From the NCBI GenBank assembly GCA_964415675.1, contig CAYQBG010000017.1:1-64000 (forward strand): DNA of 64,000 nucleotides. The letters are read 5' to 3'. The notes below the pieces were generated by a model. It worked only from the letters and a program-made list of their open reading frames with translations, was not told the DNA's origin and did no database searches. Each line of letters starts with the position of its first letter. Positions within the stretch are counted from its first letter, which is position 1. This DNA is from UBA5336 sp964415675. GTDB taxonomy: Bacteria > Pseudomonadota > Alphaproteobacteria > Caulobacterales > Hyphomonadaceae. Positions 9,763 through 17,585 of this stretch are shown in pieces. The position numbers and the translations under genes were made by a program.

Positions 9763-10404
9763 CTACCCCTCAGCGCGCACACCATGGGCAAGGATGATGA
9801 CCTCATCGCTGTTCAGCGTAGCGGTGAGTTGCGCGCCAAGACTGTCGGCGACCAACCTGGCAAAAAGGGGCTGAACATTGCGCGCCGACCAACCCCCTTC
9901 GGGTTCCTCACCCTTGAGCGGTTGCTGCGTTTCATCGTTCAGGCGGGCGCGTTCGCCGCGCGCGGTCACGGTGATCGTCAACCCTGCCGGCTCATTGCGC
10001 ATGCGCACGGACATAACCCCGCCACGCGGCAGGCACTCGATGCCGACCATCAGCATGTTCATCATCAGGCGCGAATGAGAATAGCTGAGATGGTCAGTCT
10101 CGATATCCCAGTCGATTTCGCATTTGTGCGAGGAGACAAAACGTTCCGCAACGCGCTTGGCCTCATGCATGTCGCATGTACCGTCCGAAAGCCCCATTGT
10201 GCCGAAGGCGTAGCGCAGAAATTCCACCCGCGCGGCGGCCTTTTCCGACCCGTCCTTGAGGAGCTCATCGGCATGCTGGCGCATTTCCGATTCCGGAGGC
10301 TCATTCATGAAATCGACCGCATTGGTCACCGAGGAGATCGGCGAGACGAGGTCATGGCAAATCCGCGAAGCAATGAAGGCCGTCAGGCGCGCTGGATCAA
10401 TCAT
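9763..10404 (-). CDS. chpT: Histidine phosphotransferase ChpT
   Basis: 213 residues. RICHDLVSPISSVTNA places the phospho-acceptor at H17 within a short dimerisation helix, and the C-terminal half resembles a degenerate histidine-kinase ATPase fold (LMMNMLMVGIECLPRGG). In Caulobacter, ChpT passes phosphate from CckA to CtrA and CpdR and so controls replication and division. Presence of ChpT places the organism among alphaproteobacteria with a CckA-ChpT-CtrA relay. It converges on tsaD with 26 bp between the ends. No strong ribosome site precedes the ATG. Confidence 0.9.
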   Translation of the reverse strand: MIDPARLTAFIASRICHDLVSPISSVTNAVDFMNEPPESEMRQHADELLKDGSEKAAARVEFLRYAFGTMGLSDGTCDMHEAKRVAERFVSSHKCEIDWDIETDHLSYSHSRLMMNMLMVGIECLPRGGVMSVRMRNEPAGLTITVTARGERARLNDETQQPLKGEEPEGGWSARNVQPLFARLVADSLGAQLTATLNSDEVIILAHGVRAEG

Positions 10405-10472
10405 CGGAAAATCAGTCCCGGTTAGAGTGCGAGCTTTACTTTACCAGATTCGCGGGCCGATTGCGCTTCAGC

Positions 10473-10715
10473 TCATTCGGCCGAGGAATCATCCTCCGGA
10501 CGGTCAATATCATCATAACCGTGCCGGGAACTATAAAAGACAAGGAAAAACAGCCCGGCCGACACAATGATCGAAAAGCCGGCCCCAAAGGCATAAGCGA
10601 ACCAGCCCCGGACAGGCACGTCCCCTCCGATCGCGAATCGCACAAACACTACGCCTGCCACAGTGATGGCCAGCGCGAGGCCCGCAATGACGGGCAGGAG
10701 GCGGGCAAGCTTCAA
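10473..10715 (-). CDS. Small membrane protein with two helices
   Basis: 80 residues from a TTG start. Two hydrophobic segments (about 5-27 and 38-62) and an acidic C-terminus ending PEDDSSAE. It follows ydbL with nine bases between stop and start, so it probably belongs to the ynbE-ydbL operon. I do not recognise a family. An AGGCCGAAGAG stretch lies before the TTG. Confidence 0.6.
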   Translation of the reverse strand: MKLARLLPVIAGLALAITVAGVVFVRFAIGGDVPVRGWFAYAFGAGFSIIVSAGLFFLVFYSSRHGYDDIDRPEDDSSAE

Positions 10716-10724
10716 CTCTTCGGC

Positions 10725-11093
10725 CTACTGACCGCCCTTGCGGACCCAGGCGCCGGAATCATCCAGATAATATTCTCCGGGGGCGGCCCGCGCGATCTGT
10801 TTCTCGCCGGTGACACGTGCAACCTGTGCCGTGGTTGTGTTCGTATCGGCCGCAAGCTCATCATAAACCGCACGCCGCTTGGCGTTGATCTCATTGACCT
10901 TGCGGATGAGCGAGGCATCAGCTGCTCCGTCATTGACGATCCCGAGATATCCATCGATCCGCTCGCCGATCACGCCGGCGGCCTTGGCCGATTCGATCTG
11001 CGGGGCCTGCGCATGAGCAGGCGGAGAGGCGGACATGGCGAGCGCGGCTCCGGCCAGCAAGGTTGCGGCCATCAAGAGGCGGAAGGCAAACAT
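10725..11093 (-). CDS. ydbL: YdbL family (DUF1318) periplasmic protein
   Basis: 122 residues. A signal peptide (about 1-30, ending AHA) is followed by a short alpha-helical domain. INAKRRAVYDELA and the tail APGEYYLDDSGAWVRK match E. coli YdbL. In E. coli, YdbL is the third member of the ydbH-ynbE-ydbL set and has been proposed to modulate the YdbH-YnbE complex. Here it follows ynbE, with 34 bp between, and precedes an uncharacterised membrane gene. Confidence 0.85.
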   Translation of the reverse strand: MFAFRLLMAATLLAGAALAMSASPPAHAQAPQIESAKAAGVIGERIDGYLGIVNDGAADASLIRKVNEINAKRRAVYDELAADTNTTTAQVARVTGEKQIARAAPGEYYLDDSGAWVRKGGQ

Positions 11094-11127
11094 GCGCGTG
11101 TCACTCCTGTCATGGGTCCGGCCATCC

Positions 11128-11340
11128 CTAGAAGAGGTCCGGATTGTCAGCGATCAGGTCTTCCACCGCCTCGTCGAGGCGGATGCGGACCTCCTGGTCG
11201 ATCTTGACGTTCAGGTTAATGGTAATCGGCTCGCTCGGCGCCTCGACCTTGACGGTCGGCGTGCAGCCCGCAGCGAAGATCAGGACGGCGAGCGCCGTGG
11301 CTGGCAATTTCAAGGCTTCGGCCTTTCCTGCGTTCATCAT
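11128..11340 (-). CDS. ynbE: YnbE-family outer-membrane lipoprotein
   Basis: 70 residues. A lipoprotein signal ends at the lipobox FAAGC. The mature part EAPSEPITINLNVKIDQEV and the ending DLF match E. coli YnbE closely. In E. coli, YnbE is a small outer-membrane lipoprotein that multimerises by beta-strand stacking and joins YdbH to bridge the envelope. The frame continues upstream to a TTG at 11358, but the ATG at 11340 gives a normal signal peptide. Confidence 0.85.
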   Translation of the reverse strand: MMNAGKAEALKLPATALAVLIFAAGCTPTVKVEAPSEPITINLNVKIDQEVRIRLDEAVEDLIADNPDLF

Positions 11341-11395
11341 GAAGTCAGTGTGACGCAAACGCCCTGAACGTCAATTGAATGATATGTGTCGCCTG

Positions 11396-11695
11396 TCATA
11401 CGGCAGGCTTGCCATCCCCGATAACCCATTTGCAGGGCCGGATGTCGCTGCGCGCAAAAAGTCCGGCCTTCACATAAGGATCCTCGCCATGCCAGGCGCG
11501 GGCCGCTTCAAGACTTTCGAACTCGGCTATGAAAACCGAGCCAGCAAACGTCTCGCCATCCTCGGCAAACATTGGCCCGGCCATGGCGATACGGTCAGCA
11601 TGGGAAGCAGCCCATTCCAGATGGGCCGGGCGGTTGGCCATGCGCAGCTCCCTGGCATCGGCCTTGTCGAGCGCGTGAACAATAAAAAGAGGCAT
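11396..11695 (-). CDS. YciI-like protein
   Basis: 99 residues of the ferredoxin-like YciI fold. Seen here: RPAHLEW (the conserved histidine), AMAGPMF, AGSVFIAEFES and the ending DIRPCKW. The family's reaction is not established; the His/Asp pair is thought to form a small active site. Its ATG overlaps the gpsA stop, so it is translated together with gpsA. Confidence 0.88.
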   Translation of the reverse strand: MPLFIVHALDKADARELRMANRPAHLEWAASHADRIAMAGPMFAEDGETFAGSVFIAEFESLEAARAWHGEDPYVKAGLFARSDIRPCKWVIGDGKPAV

Positions 11696-12696
11696 CAGGT
11701 CAGCTCCTCGCCCTTGAAGGGCCTTGCCAGCAAAGTCTGCATGGCCTCGCCGACAGTGGCATTCCCGGCGAGGATTGCCGCCACAGCTTCGCAGATCGGC
11801 ATCTCGACGCCAAGCTCTTCAGCCAGACGGGAGATGGCCGGCGCCGTTGCGGCCCCTTCCGTGACGGCGCGGCGCCCGGCGAGAATGTCAGCCGCCGCAA
11901 GCCCCTCGCCCAGCGCCTTTCCGAAACTCATGTTTCGTGACTGGGTCGATGAGCAGGTCAGAACCAGATCGCCGAGACCGCAAAGACCCGACATTGTTTC
12001 CGCGCGTCCGCCCTTTGCCACGGCCAGTCGCTTCATCTCGGCAAAACCACGCGTCATCAGCGCAGCATGAGCCGAACGCCCCAGGCCGAGCCCCTCAACC
12101 ATGCCGCAGGCGATGGCGAGAACATTCTTGACCGACCCGCCAATCTCAGCCCCGATCAGGTCGCTGGCCCAGTACGGACGAAAGACCGGTCGCCCGATCG
12201 CCTGCATCAGCGCCTTCCCCAGCCTCTCGTCCTTGCAGGCGAGCGTGACGGCGGTGGGTAGGCCGCAGGCCACATCGGCCGCAAAGGACGGCCCGGACAG
12301 GACGACAGGGATGGCGCCCGGCAGGGTTTCGGCAAGCACCTCCGTCATGAGCTTGCCTGTCTCGCGCTCGATCCCCTTGGCACATAAAAGGACCGGCGTA
12401 CCCGGCGCGATATAGGCCTGTGCGGCGATGAAAGCCTCGCGGGCGAACTGCGCCGGCACGACCGCGAGAACGGCATCGGCACCGGCCAGGCTGGCAGCGT
12501 CGCAGGACGCCTCAAGAGGGGGCAGGTCGATCCCGGCCAGATAGGCCGGATTTCCACGTCCGCCAACGAGGCTTTCGGCAATATCGGGCTCGCGCGCATG
12601 AACCGCTACGTTGCGTCCTGCTTCGTGCAGGCACAGGGCCAGGGCGGTGCCCCAGGCACCGGCCCCCATAACCGCAAATCGCTGATATGCGCTCAA
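11695..12696 (-). CDS. gpsA: NAD(P)-dependent glycerol-3-phosphate dehydrogenase
   Basis: 333 residues from a TTG at 12696. The nucleotide-binding loop VMGAGAWGTALA lies at about 9-20. GIERETGKLMTEV, VLSGPSFA, EIGGSVKNVLAIACG with the catalytic lysine, and GLCGLGDLVLTC are all present. The enzyme makes sn-glycerol 3-phosphate for phospholipid synthesis. The frame continues to an ATG at 12741, but AGGGGG at good distance before the TTG, and the usual short lead-in to the GAGAWG loop, favour the shorter form. Confidence 0.93.
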   Translation of the reverse strand: MSAYQRFAVMGAGAWGTALALCLHEAGRNVAVHAREPDIAESLVGGRGNPAYLAGIDLPPLEASCDAASLAGADAVLAVVPAQFAREAFIAAQAYIAPGTPVLLCAKGIERETGKLMTEVLAETLPGAIPVVLSGPSFAADVACGLPTAVTLACKDERLGKALMQAIGRPVFRPYWASDLIGAEIGGSVKNVLAIACGMVEGLGLGRSAHAALMTRGFAEMKRLAVAKGGRAETMSGLCGLGDLVLTCSSTQSRNMSFGKALGEGLAAADILAGRRAVTEGAATAPAISRLAEELGVEMPICEAVAAILAGNATVGEAMQTLLARPFKGEELT

Positions 12697-12724
12697 TCCG
12701 GCCCCCTGAGGTGATTGAAGGAAG

Positions 12725-12737
12725 CATTGATCATTCA
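12725..12737. promoter_or_regulatory. Candidate TetR-family operator upstream of the regulator gene
   Basis: CATTGATCATTCA lies in the gap between gpsA and the divergent TetR gene. Nine bases (CATTGATCA) recur exactly in the arm of the 14-bp palindrome at 13371-13406. A shared site before and after the regulator gene suggests autoregulation. This is inference from sequence only. Confidence 0.35.
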
Positions 12738-12760
12738 GCAAATTTCCCTAGTGTGAAAGC

Positions 12761-13384
12761 ATGGACACAAAAACTGACACACGCGAGCGTATCCTTGAAG
12801 CCGCCATGGAGCGAATCCTGCATTATGGCTACGCCAAGACGACAATGTCAGAGATTGCGCGCGACTGCTGCATGTCCGCCGGCAATATATACCGTTTCTA
12901 TGCCTCTAAACTGGATATTGCCGAAGCGATGGCCCGCAAGTTCAATATGGAGGTCCATCAGGAGCATGCCCGGATCGCACGTCAGGACAAGCCCGCCCTG
13001 GAGCGGCTCCACGAAATCGTGGAATTCGCCCTGGTATCGACCTTCGGCAAGCTCGCATCGGACGCCAAGATTCTTGAGGTGGCTGAAGTCCTGTCAGAAG
13101 AACGCCCGACTTTCGCCAATGAGGAACTGGCACAGGAGCGTATTCATATTGTGCAGGTTCTGGAAGATGGCGTAGCGCGGGGTGAGTTTGCGCCGATCGA
13201 GGATCCGGCCTTCGCCGCCGAAATGATCCAGACGGCGACCATGAAGTTTCGTTACCCTCAGCTCTTCACCCGCCTGCAACTGCCGAAGCTCCAACGCGAA
13301 CTGAAGGGTGTGATGCAGATTATCGATGCTGCACTGACAGCCGGAATCGCGTTTTCAGATCACGAAACCGTGATCAATGAATAA
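12761..13384 (+). CDS. TetR/AcrR-family transcriptional regulator
   Basis: 207 residues. The N-terminal helix-turn-helix is clear: RERILEAAMERILHYGYAKT, then MSEIARDCCMSAGNIYRFYASK (about 8-52). The C-terminal ligand-binding part is not recognisable by family. It starts 19 bases from the longest gpsA frame, transcribed divergently. Its stop codon lies inside the left arm of a perfect 14-bp palindrome that overlaps the promoter of a 38-residue membrane protein, so that gene is its likeliest target. Confidence 0.88.
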   Translation: MDTKTDTRERILEAAMERILHYGYAKTTMSEIARDCCMSAGNIYRFYASKLDIAEAMARKFNMEVHQEHARIARQDKPALERLHEIVEFALVSTFGKLASDAKILEVAEVLSEERPTFANEELAQERIHIVQVLEDGVARGEFAPIEDPAFAAEMIQTATMKFRYPQLFTRLQLPKLQRELKGVMQIIDAALTAGIAFSDHETVINE

Positions 13385-13406
13385 TTTTGATTTTATTCAT
13401 TGATCA
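13371..13406. promoter_or_regulatory. Perfect 14-bp palindrome, candidate operator
   Basis: TGATCAATGAATAA (13371-13384) is repeated in inverted form as TTATTCATTGATCA (13393-13406) around the 8-base loop TTTTGATT. The left arm contains the TetR gene's stop codon. The right arm overlaps the predicted -35 box of the next gene. It is AT-rich and lacks a T-run after a GC stem, so an operator is likelier than a terminator. Confidence 0.55.
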
Positions 13407-13428
13407 AAAGTCAGGCCCGGTCTATATG
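13400..13428 (+). promoter_or_regulatory. Predicted sigma-70-type promoter
   Basis: TTGATC (13400-13405) and TATATG (13423-13428) are separated by 17 bp. The -35 lies within the right arm of the 14-bp palindrome, so a bound repressor would block it. The 38-residue reading frame starts about 55 bases downstream. Confidence 0.45.
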
Positions 13429-13482
13429 ACGGTCATGGCAGGCCCAACCTGCCTGCACCAACCCTGACCGGAGACCTGATCC

Positions 13483-13599
13483 ATGACCTTCCTGACCGAC
13501 AATGACACGCGCCGTAACCTGATTGGCTTCCTGGCATCCCTTCCGCTGGCCGCCCTCCTGATCGGCGCCATGTATTCGGCCGTCGGCATTATAGGCTGA
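13483..13599 (+). CDS. 38-residue small membrane protein
   Basis: A short frame beginning MTFLTDNDTRRNLIGF and continuing into a single hydrophobic helix (about 15-37) ending VGIIG. GGAG lies about 11 bases before the ATG. A predicted promoter precedes it and a strong rho-independent terminator follows at 13669, so it forms a complete single-gene transcription unit. No family is recognised. It may be a regulatory or stress-related small membrane protein controlled by the adjacent TetR regulator. Confidence 0.55.
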   Translation: MTFLTDNDTRRNLIGFLASLPLAALLIGAMYSAVGIIG

Positions 13600-13668
13600 C
13601 ACGGGCGACACCGTCTTCCCGGCCGGCGCGGTTCCTCTCACTCCTCACCCATGACCGGCCCACTCCGA

Positions 13669-13709
13669 AGCCCCGCAGCCTCCGCACTGGCTGCGGGGCT
13701 CCTTTTTTT
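13669..13709 (+). terminator. Rho-independent terminator
   Basis: A perfect 12-bp stem, AGCCCCGCAGCC (13669-13680) with GGCTGCGGGGCT (13689-13700) around an 8-base loop, is followed by CC and TTTTTTT. It ends the transcript of the 38-residue gene. Confidence 0.9.
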
Positions 13710-13720
13710 CGGATCCCAGG

Positions 13721-13750
13721 CAAAAAGGGCGCCCGCGATGGGGCGCCCTT
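13721..13750 (-). terminator. Rho-independent terminator for the downstream oxidoreductase
   Basis: A 10-bp perfect stem, AAGGGCGCCC (13725-13734) with GGGCGCCCTT (13741-13750). On the minus strand it is followed by a T-run (the AAAAA at 13722-13726 read in reverse). It lies 28 bases past the stop of the oxidoreductase gene at 13779. Confidence 0.8.
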
Positions 13751-13778
13751 CCGGTTCCGACAAGCTGGCAGGGCCGTA

Positions 13779-14771
13779 TCAGGTCGTGACGACGACCTTG
13801 CCCTGGGCACGGCGTTCCATCAGTTCGGTGATGGCGTCAGCCGCCTTTTCGAGCGGATAGGTGTTTGAGACGTGCGGCTTGATCTTGCCCTCCTTGTAGA
13901 GCCTGAATAGGTCGGCGACGTTTTCTGCGTTCGCTTTGGGATTGCGCGCCACAAAAGCGCCCCAGAAGACCCCGCGCACGTCGCAGCTTTTCAGGAGTGT
14001 AAGATTCAGCGGAAGTTTCGGGATCCCCGCCGGAAAACCAACCACGAGGAAGCGACCTTCCCAGTTCATCGCCCGCACGGCGGGTTCGGCGTAATCCCCG
14101 CCAACACCGTCATAAATGATGTCAACGCCGCCACCGCCAAGCTCCTTGATCTGGTTGGACAGCTCTTTCTGCTGGGCCCGGTCAAGCGGGCCGCGCGGAT
14201 AGACAAGACCGAGATCGGCGCCCTTTTCGAGGCAGAAATCGACCTTTTCCTGAGACGAGGCCGCCGCGATGACCTTCAGGCCCATCGCCTTGCCGAGCTC
14301 GACCGCCGCGATACCGACACCGCCTGCCGCGCCGAGCACAAGCAGCGTCTCGCCAGGCTTGGGGTCGGCCCGGTCCTTGAGGGCATAATGGCTGGTGCCA
14401 TAAGTCATGATAAAGGCAGCAGCCTCATCAAAAGGCATTTCGTCGGGGATCGGGATGCAGCGATGCGCATCAAGGGCGATCTCCTGCGCCATGCCGCCCC
14501 AGCCGGTCGAGCCGATCACCCGGTCGCCGGGCTTGAGGCTGTCAACGCCCTCGCCAATCGATTTCACAATCCCGGACACTTCGCCGCCGGGTGAGAACGG
14601 CCTTTCGGGCTTGAACTGGTACTGATCCTGAATGATGAGAACGTCAGGATAGTTTACACCAACCGCCTTGACCTCCAGGACGACCTGTCCCTTCCCGGCT
14701 TCGGGTGATGGCAGGTCTTCGATCACAAGCGTCTCGGGCCCTCCGGGCGCCTTCGACAGAACGGCTTTCAT
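13779..14771 (-). CDS. NADPH:quinone oxidoreductase family protein
   Basis: 330 residues of the zinc-independent MDR superfamily: KAVGVNYPDVLIIQDQYQFKP, GGEVSGIV, GDRVIGSTGWGGMAQE, and the NADPH-binding loop VLGAAGGVGIAAVELGKAMG. The catalytic zinc ligands of alcohol dehydrogenases are absent, as usual for quinone reductases. GGAGGAGG precedes the ATG at 14771; the frame extends upstream but without support. It is monocistronic, with its own terminator. Confidence 0.88.
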   Translation of the reverse strand: MKAVLSKAPGGPETLVIEDLPSPEAGKGQVVLEVKAVGVNYPDVLIIQDQYQFKPERPFSPGGEVSGIVKSIGEGVDSLKPGDRVIGSTGWGGMAQEIALDAHRCIPIPDEMPFDEAAAFIMTYGTSHYALKDRADPKPGETLLVLGAAGGVGIAAVELGKAMGLKVIAAASSQEKVDFCLEKGADLGLVYPRGPLDRAQQKELSNQIKELGGGGVDIIYDGVGGDYAEPAVRAMNWEGRFLVVGFPAGIPKLPLNLTLLKSCDVRGVFWGAFVARNPKANAENVADLFRLYKEGKIKPHVSNTYPLEKAADAITELMERRAQGKVVVTT

Positions 14772-14888
14772 TGCGCGGCCTCCTCCTCCATGGATGTTGC
14801 GGCGCACTCTAGCGGCGAGGCTGGCGAAAGAGCAAGGATCACGCGCGGGCAATCCGTTGCACCGGCAAGGGTTTCAAAGGGAGTTTTC

Positions 14889-15761
14889 ATGTCTTCAGCC
14901 TGGTCGCTCATTGTTCACGGGGGCGCGGGACCGTTGCGCGACGCCGATCAGGCCGGCGCGCAGGCTCACATGGCGCAGACGCTGAAGGACGGGGCCGCCG
15001 CGCTCGGTCGGGGGGCAGCTGCCACAGATGTCGTCCATGCGGCCGTGGCGAAGCTGGAGGAGAGCGGCTTCCATATCGCCGGGCGCGGCGCGTCCCCCAA
15101 TGCCGAAGGCCGCTGGGAACTCGACGCTGCACTGATGGATGGCGAGACACGCCGGGCGGGCTGTGTCGCCGCTTTGCGCGGCTTTCGCAGCCCGATAGCA
15201 GCCGCGCGCAAGGTGATGGATGACAGCCCGCATGTCCTCCTGGTCGGGAAAGGGGCCACTCGCTTTCTCAAACCCTACAAGCTGGCGCGCGTGCGCAATC
15301 CGCGCGAATATTACCGGCCGGCGGTCACCCGGCGGGTGGCACCTGGCGAGCTGGCTCACGGCACGGTGGGCGCGGTGGCGATGGATCGCAGGGGGCGTCT
15401 GGCAGCCGCGACATCAACCGGCGGCCTTCTGGGAAAGACGCCCGGTCGGGTCGGCGACAGCCCGATCATTGGCGCCGGCACCTGGGCGGATGAGCGCGTC
15501 GCGGTCTCCTGCACGGGTCAGGGCGAATATTTCATGCGCTGTGCGGTGGCCGCAGATATTTCAGCGCAGGTGCGTTATGCGCGGTCCGGCCTGTCGGCAG
15601 CGGCAGAGAAGGCGCTGGAAGATGTCCGCCTTCTCGGCGGGGATGGCGGCCTGATCGCTGTCGATGTACTCGGCAATGTCGCCATGCCCTTTGTGTCCGA
15701 GAGCATGAAACGCGGCGTTGTCACGTCTTCGGGCCGGTTCGAAGTGGCTACGGGACGGTAG
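14889..15761 (+). CDS. Isoaspartyl peptidase/L-asparaginase (Ntn-hydrolase)
   Basis: 290 residues. The N-terminal IVHGGAGP and the autoprocessing site HGTVGAVAMD, where cleavage before the threonine creates the nucleophile, define the plant-type asparaginase/isoaspartyl dipeptidase family. GAGTWADERVAVSCTGQGE and the GGDGG turn belong to the beta subunit. It removes isoaspartyl residues from peptides and can hydrolyse asparagine. GGGAG lies at good spacing before the ATG. The next gene begins two bases after its stop. Confidence 0.9.
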   Translation: MSSAWSLIVHGGAGPLRDADQAGAQAHMAQTLKDGAAALGRGAAATDVVHAAVAKLEESGFHIAGRGASPNAEGRWELDAALMDGETRRAGCVAALRGFRSPIAAARKVMDDSPHVLLVGKGATRFLKPYKLARVRNPREYYRPAVTRRVAPGELAHGTVGAVAMDRRGRLAAATSTGGLLGKTPGRVGDSPIIGAGTWADERVAVSCTGQGEYFMRCAVAADISAQVRYARSGLSAAAEKALEDVRLLGGDGGLIAVDVLGNVAMPFVSESMKRGVVTSSGRFEVATGR

Positions 15762-15763
15762 CA

Positions 15764-16108
15764 ATGACCGGGGCAATCCTTTTCTGGGTACTGTTTGGCG
15801 GGCTCGCCTTTGCCTTCGCGCTGGCCCTGCAGATGCGGGTCATCACGGCCCATGTCCTTCGCAAGGCATTAGAGGCACACAATCCGACACTGGCGCCGGC
15901 GCAGGCGGGCGAGGCGGTGAGGCATGCCGGCAAGGCGGATGTGCCAGACAGCTCGCCTTGCTGGCTCCTGAATGCGACAAACCATCTGGTCGCGACCTAT
16001 CCAAGACCCCTGAACCATTTACGCTTGGCAAGACGCGCCAGCCTTGTCCTGCCGGTCGCCATTTTTATTCTTCTGGCAGGGTGGCGATTGCTGAACGGAG
16101 GTTTCTGA
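15764..16108 (+). CDS. Hypothetical protein with two membrane helices
   Basis: 114 residues. One hydrophobic helix at each end (about 2-23 and 92-110) with a polar stretch between that holds no recognised motif. It starts two bases after the isoaspartyl peptidase and ends five bases before the methyltransferase gene, so it sits inside a three-gene operon. I do not recognise a family. Confidence 0.6.
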   Translation: MTGAILFWVLFGGLAFAFALALQMRVITAHVLRKALEAHNPTLAPAQAGEAVRHAGKADVPDSSPCWLLNATNHLVATYPRPLNHLRLARRASLVLPVAIFILLAGWRLLNGGF

Positions 16109-16113
16109 CAGTC

Positions 16114-16593
16114 ATGCGCGGTTATTTCGGCATCGGCGCGGAAGGCATTTCCAAGCCGATGAATCTTGGCGCCCTCATGCGGACCGCGAATGCGTTCGGC
16201 GCGAGTTTCGTCTTTTCGGTCGATGCGGAGTCGCGGATCAAGGAGGCCTACAAATCCGACACCTCCAGAAGCGCCGAGCATGTCCCATATTACCAATGGG
16301 GCAGGATAGGCGAAATGCACCTGCCGCGCGGCTGCCAGCTTGTCGGCATCGAGCTGACGCCGGATGCCGTGGAACTGCCCCGCTTTCGCCATCCCAAGGC
16401 GGCTGCCTATGTGCTCGGACGCGAAAGGGGCGACCTGACCGATGAGATGTTGTTACGCTGCGACCATGTGGTGAAGATTCCAACCCGGTTCTGCATCAAT
16501 GTCAGCCTCGCCGGAGCACTGGTCATGTATGACCGGCTGATCTCATTCGGCGGTTACGGGCCGCGTCCAATCATGCCGGGCGGGCCTGTATGA
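16114..16593 (+). CDS. SpoU/TrmH-family RNA 2'-O-methyltransferase
   Basis: 159 residues, a single SPOUT domain without extra RNA-binding region. Seen are NLGALMRTANAFGASFVF (motif 1), VLGRERGDLTDEML (motif 2) and IPTRFCINVSLAGALVMYDRL (motif 3, part of the knot and SAM site). It probably methylates a tRNA or rRNA ribose; the exact target cannot be told. GGAGG lies 12-16 bases before the ATG, within the previous gene. Confidence 0.88.
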   Translation: MRGYFGIGAEGISKPMNLGALMRTANAFGASFVFSVDAESRIKEAYKSDTSRSAEHVPYYQWGRIGEMHLPRGCQLVGIELTPDAVELPRFRHPKAAAYVLGRERGDLTDEMLLRCDHVVKIPTRFCINVSLAGALVMYDRLISFGGYGPRPIMPGGPV

Positions 16594-16669
16594 CGGCAGG
16601 TTGTGGCTAAAGAGGCAATTCCGGCAGGCCCGGAGCCGGTTTGCGGACCCTGATACATAAGGATAAAAC

Positions 16670-17464
16670 ATGAATCCCATTGACGCATTCAAGACCGCGA
16701 ATGGCGATGTCCTGGATATCTGGACTGCTTTTCGAAAAGCTGCGCTTGTCTGGCATGACATCAAGCTGGCACCGTCGCCCGATCTCGAGCAGGAATGGCT
16801 GGAACGGGTCGAGGTCTGGTCGGGGCGGCCGGCTGATGACGCCCTGCGCGAACTCGTTCGTCTGGCAGCAGCCATGAGTACCAGCCTGCCCGACAGCCAT
16901 CCTTTCCTTGTGCAGCCAACTCTCCGGCGTGTCGATTCCGGTCGAGGGGTTGCCTTGTTCGCGCATCGCGATGGCGAGGGCGACGGGCTGTTCTTCGGCA
17001 TCGCAACACCCCTGACGGCCAAGAGTGAAGACGTCGCGATCTACAGCTTTGACTATGATCTTGATCCCGATGAAATCGATCCCGATGAGGCCGACAACGC
17101 CGCTGCGGCCTGCGAACGCGAAATCAATGCAGCCCGTCCCGAGGCATTTGCGTTAAACGTCTTGCTCGGCACCTGCGCGCCGGAAGGCGCATTGCATCTG
17201 ATCGGCTGCTGCGACGAAGATGAGGCCGATACCCTCGAGGAAGAAGCTCGCCACTGCCTGGGCTCGCCGATAGAGCTGATGGATACTCGGCTCTATGGCG
17301 CTGCGGACCTGCTTGTGAAAACCGGGTATTCCTATCCACTCGGCCACGCAGTCGAGATCATGGCGCGCAACCGCGCGGCTTGTTCACCTCTGAGCGACGC
17401 CTTCATGCGGCAGATAGGCCTGAGCGTGCTGGCATTTGAAAAACACGACTGGAAAGAGGGCTGA
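16670..17464 (+). CDS. Hypothetical cytoplasmic protein
   Basis: 264 residues with no signal peptide or membrane helix. An acidic stretch, DYDLDPDEIDPDEAD, lies near residue 127, and several cysteines (ACERE, GTCAPEG, IGCCDEDE) fall in the second half. No domain is recognised. Codon use and GC content match the neighbours, so it looks native. It starts 76 bp after the methyltransferase and may belong to the same transcript. Confidence 0.65.
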   Translation: MNPIDAFKTANGDVLDIWTAFRKAALVWHDIKLAPSPDLEQEWLERVEVWSGRPADDALRELVRLAAAMSTSLPDSHPFLVQPTLRRVDSGRGVALFAHRDGEGDGLFFGIATPLTAKSEDVAIYSFDYDLDPDEIDPDEADNAAAACEREINAARPEAFALNVLLGTCAPEGALHLIGCCDEDEADTLEEEARHCLGSPIELMDTRLYGAADLLVKTGYSYPLGHAVEIMARNRAACSPLSDAFMRQIGLSVLAFEKHDWKEG

Positions 17465-17585
17465 TTGTTCTGCCTCCGGCGCATCAGGACGTCATCGCAC
17501 CCAAAATCGCTTTCGCGTCCGGCGCGAGCCAGGCTGCCATGCGCGAAAACAAGCGACGGCCGCTGCTACCCAGAGCGAAACCGGC

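Noticed and set aside
10068..10085. GCGAATGAG as a fourth Fur-like site
   Set aside because: It lies inside the chpT coding region and the flanking bases do not form the second half-site.
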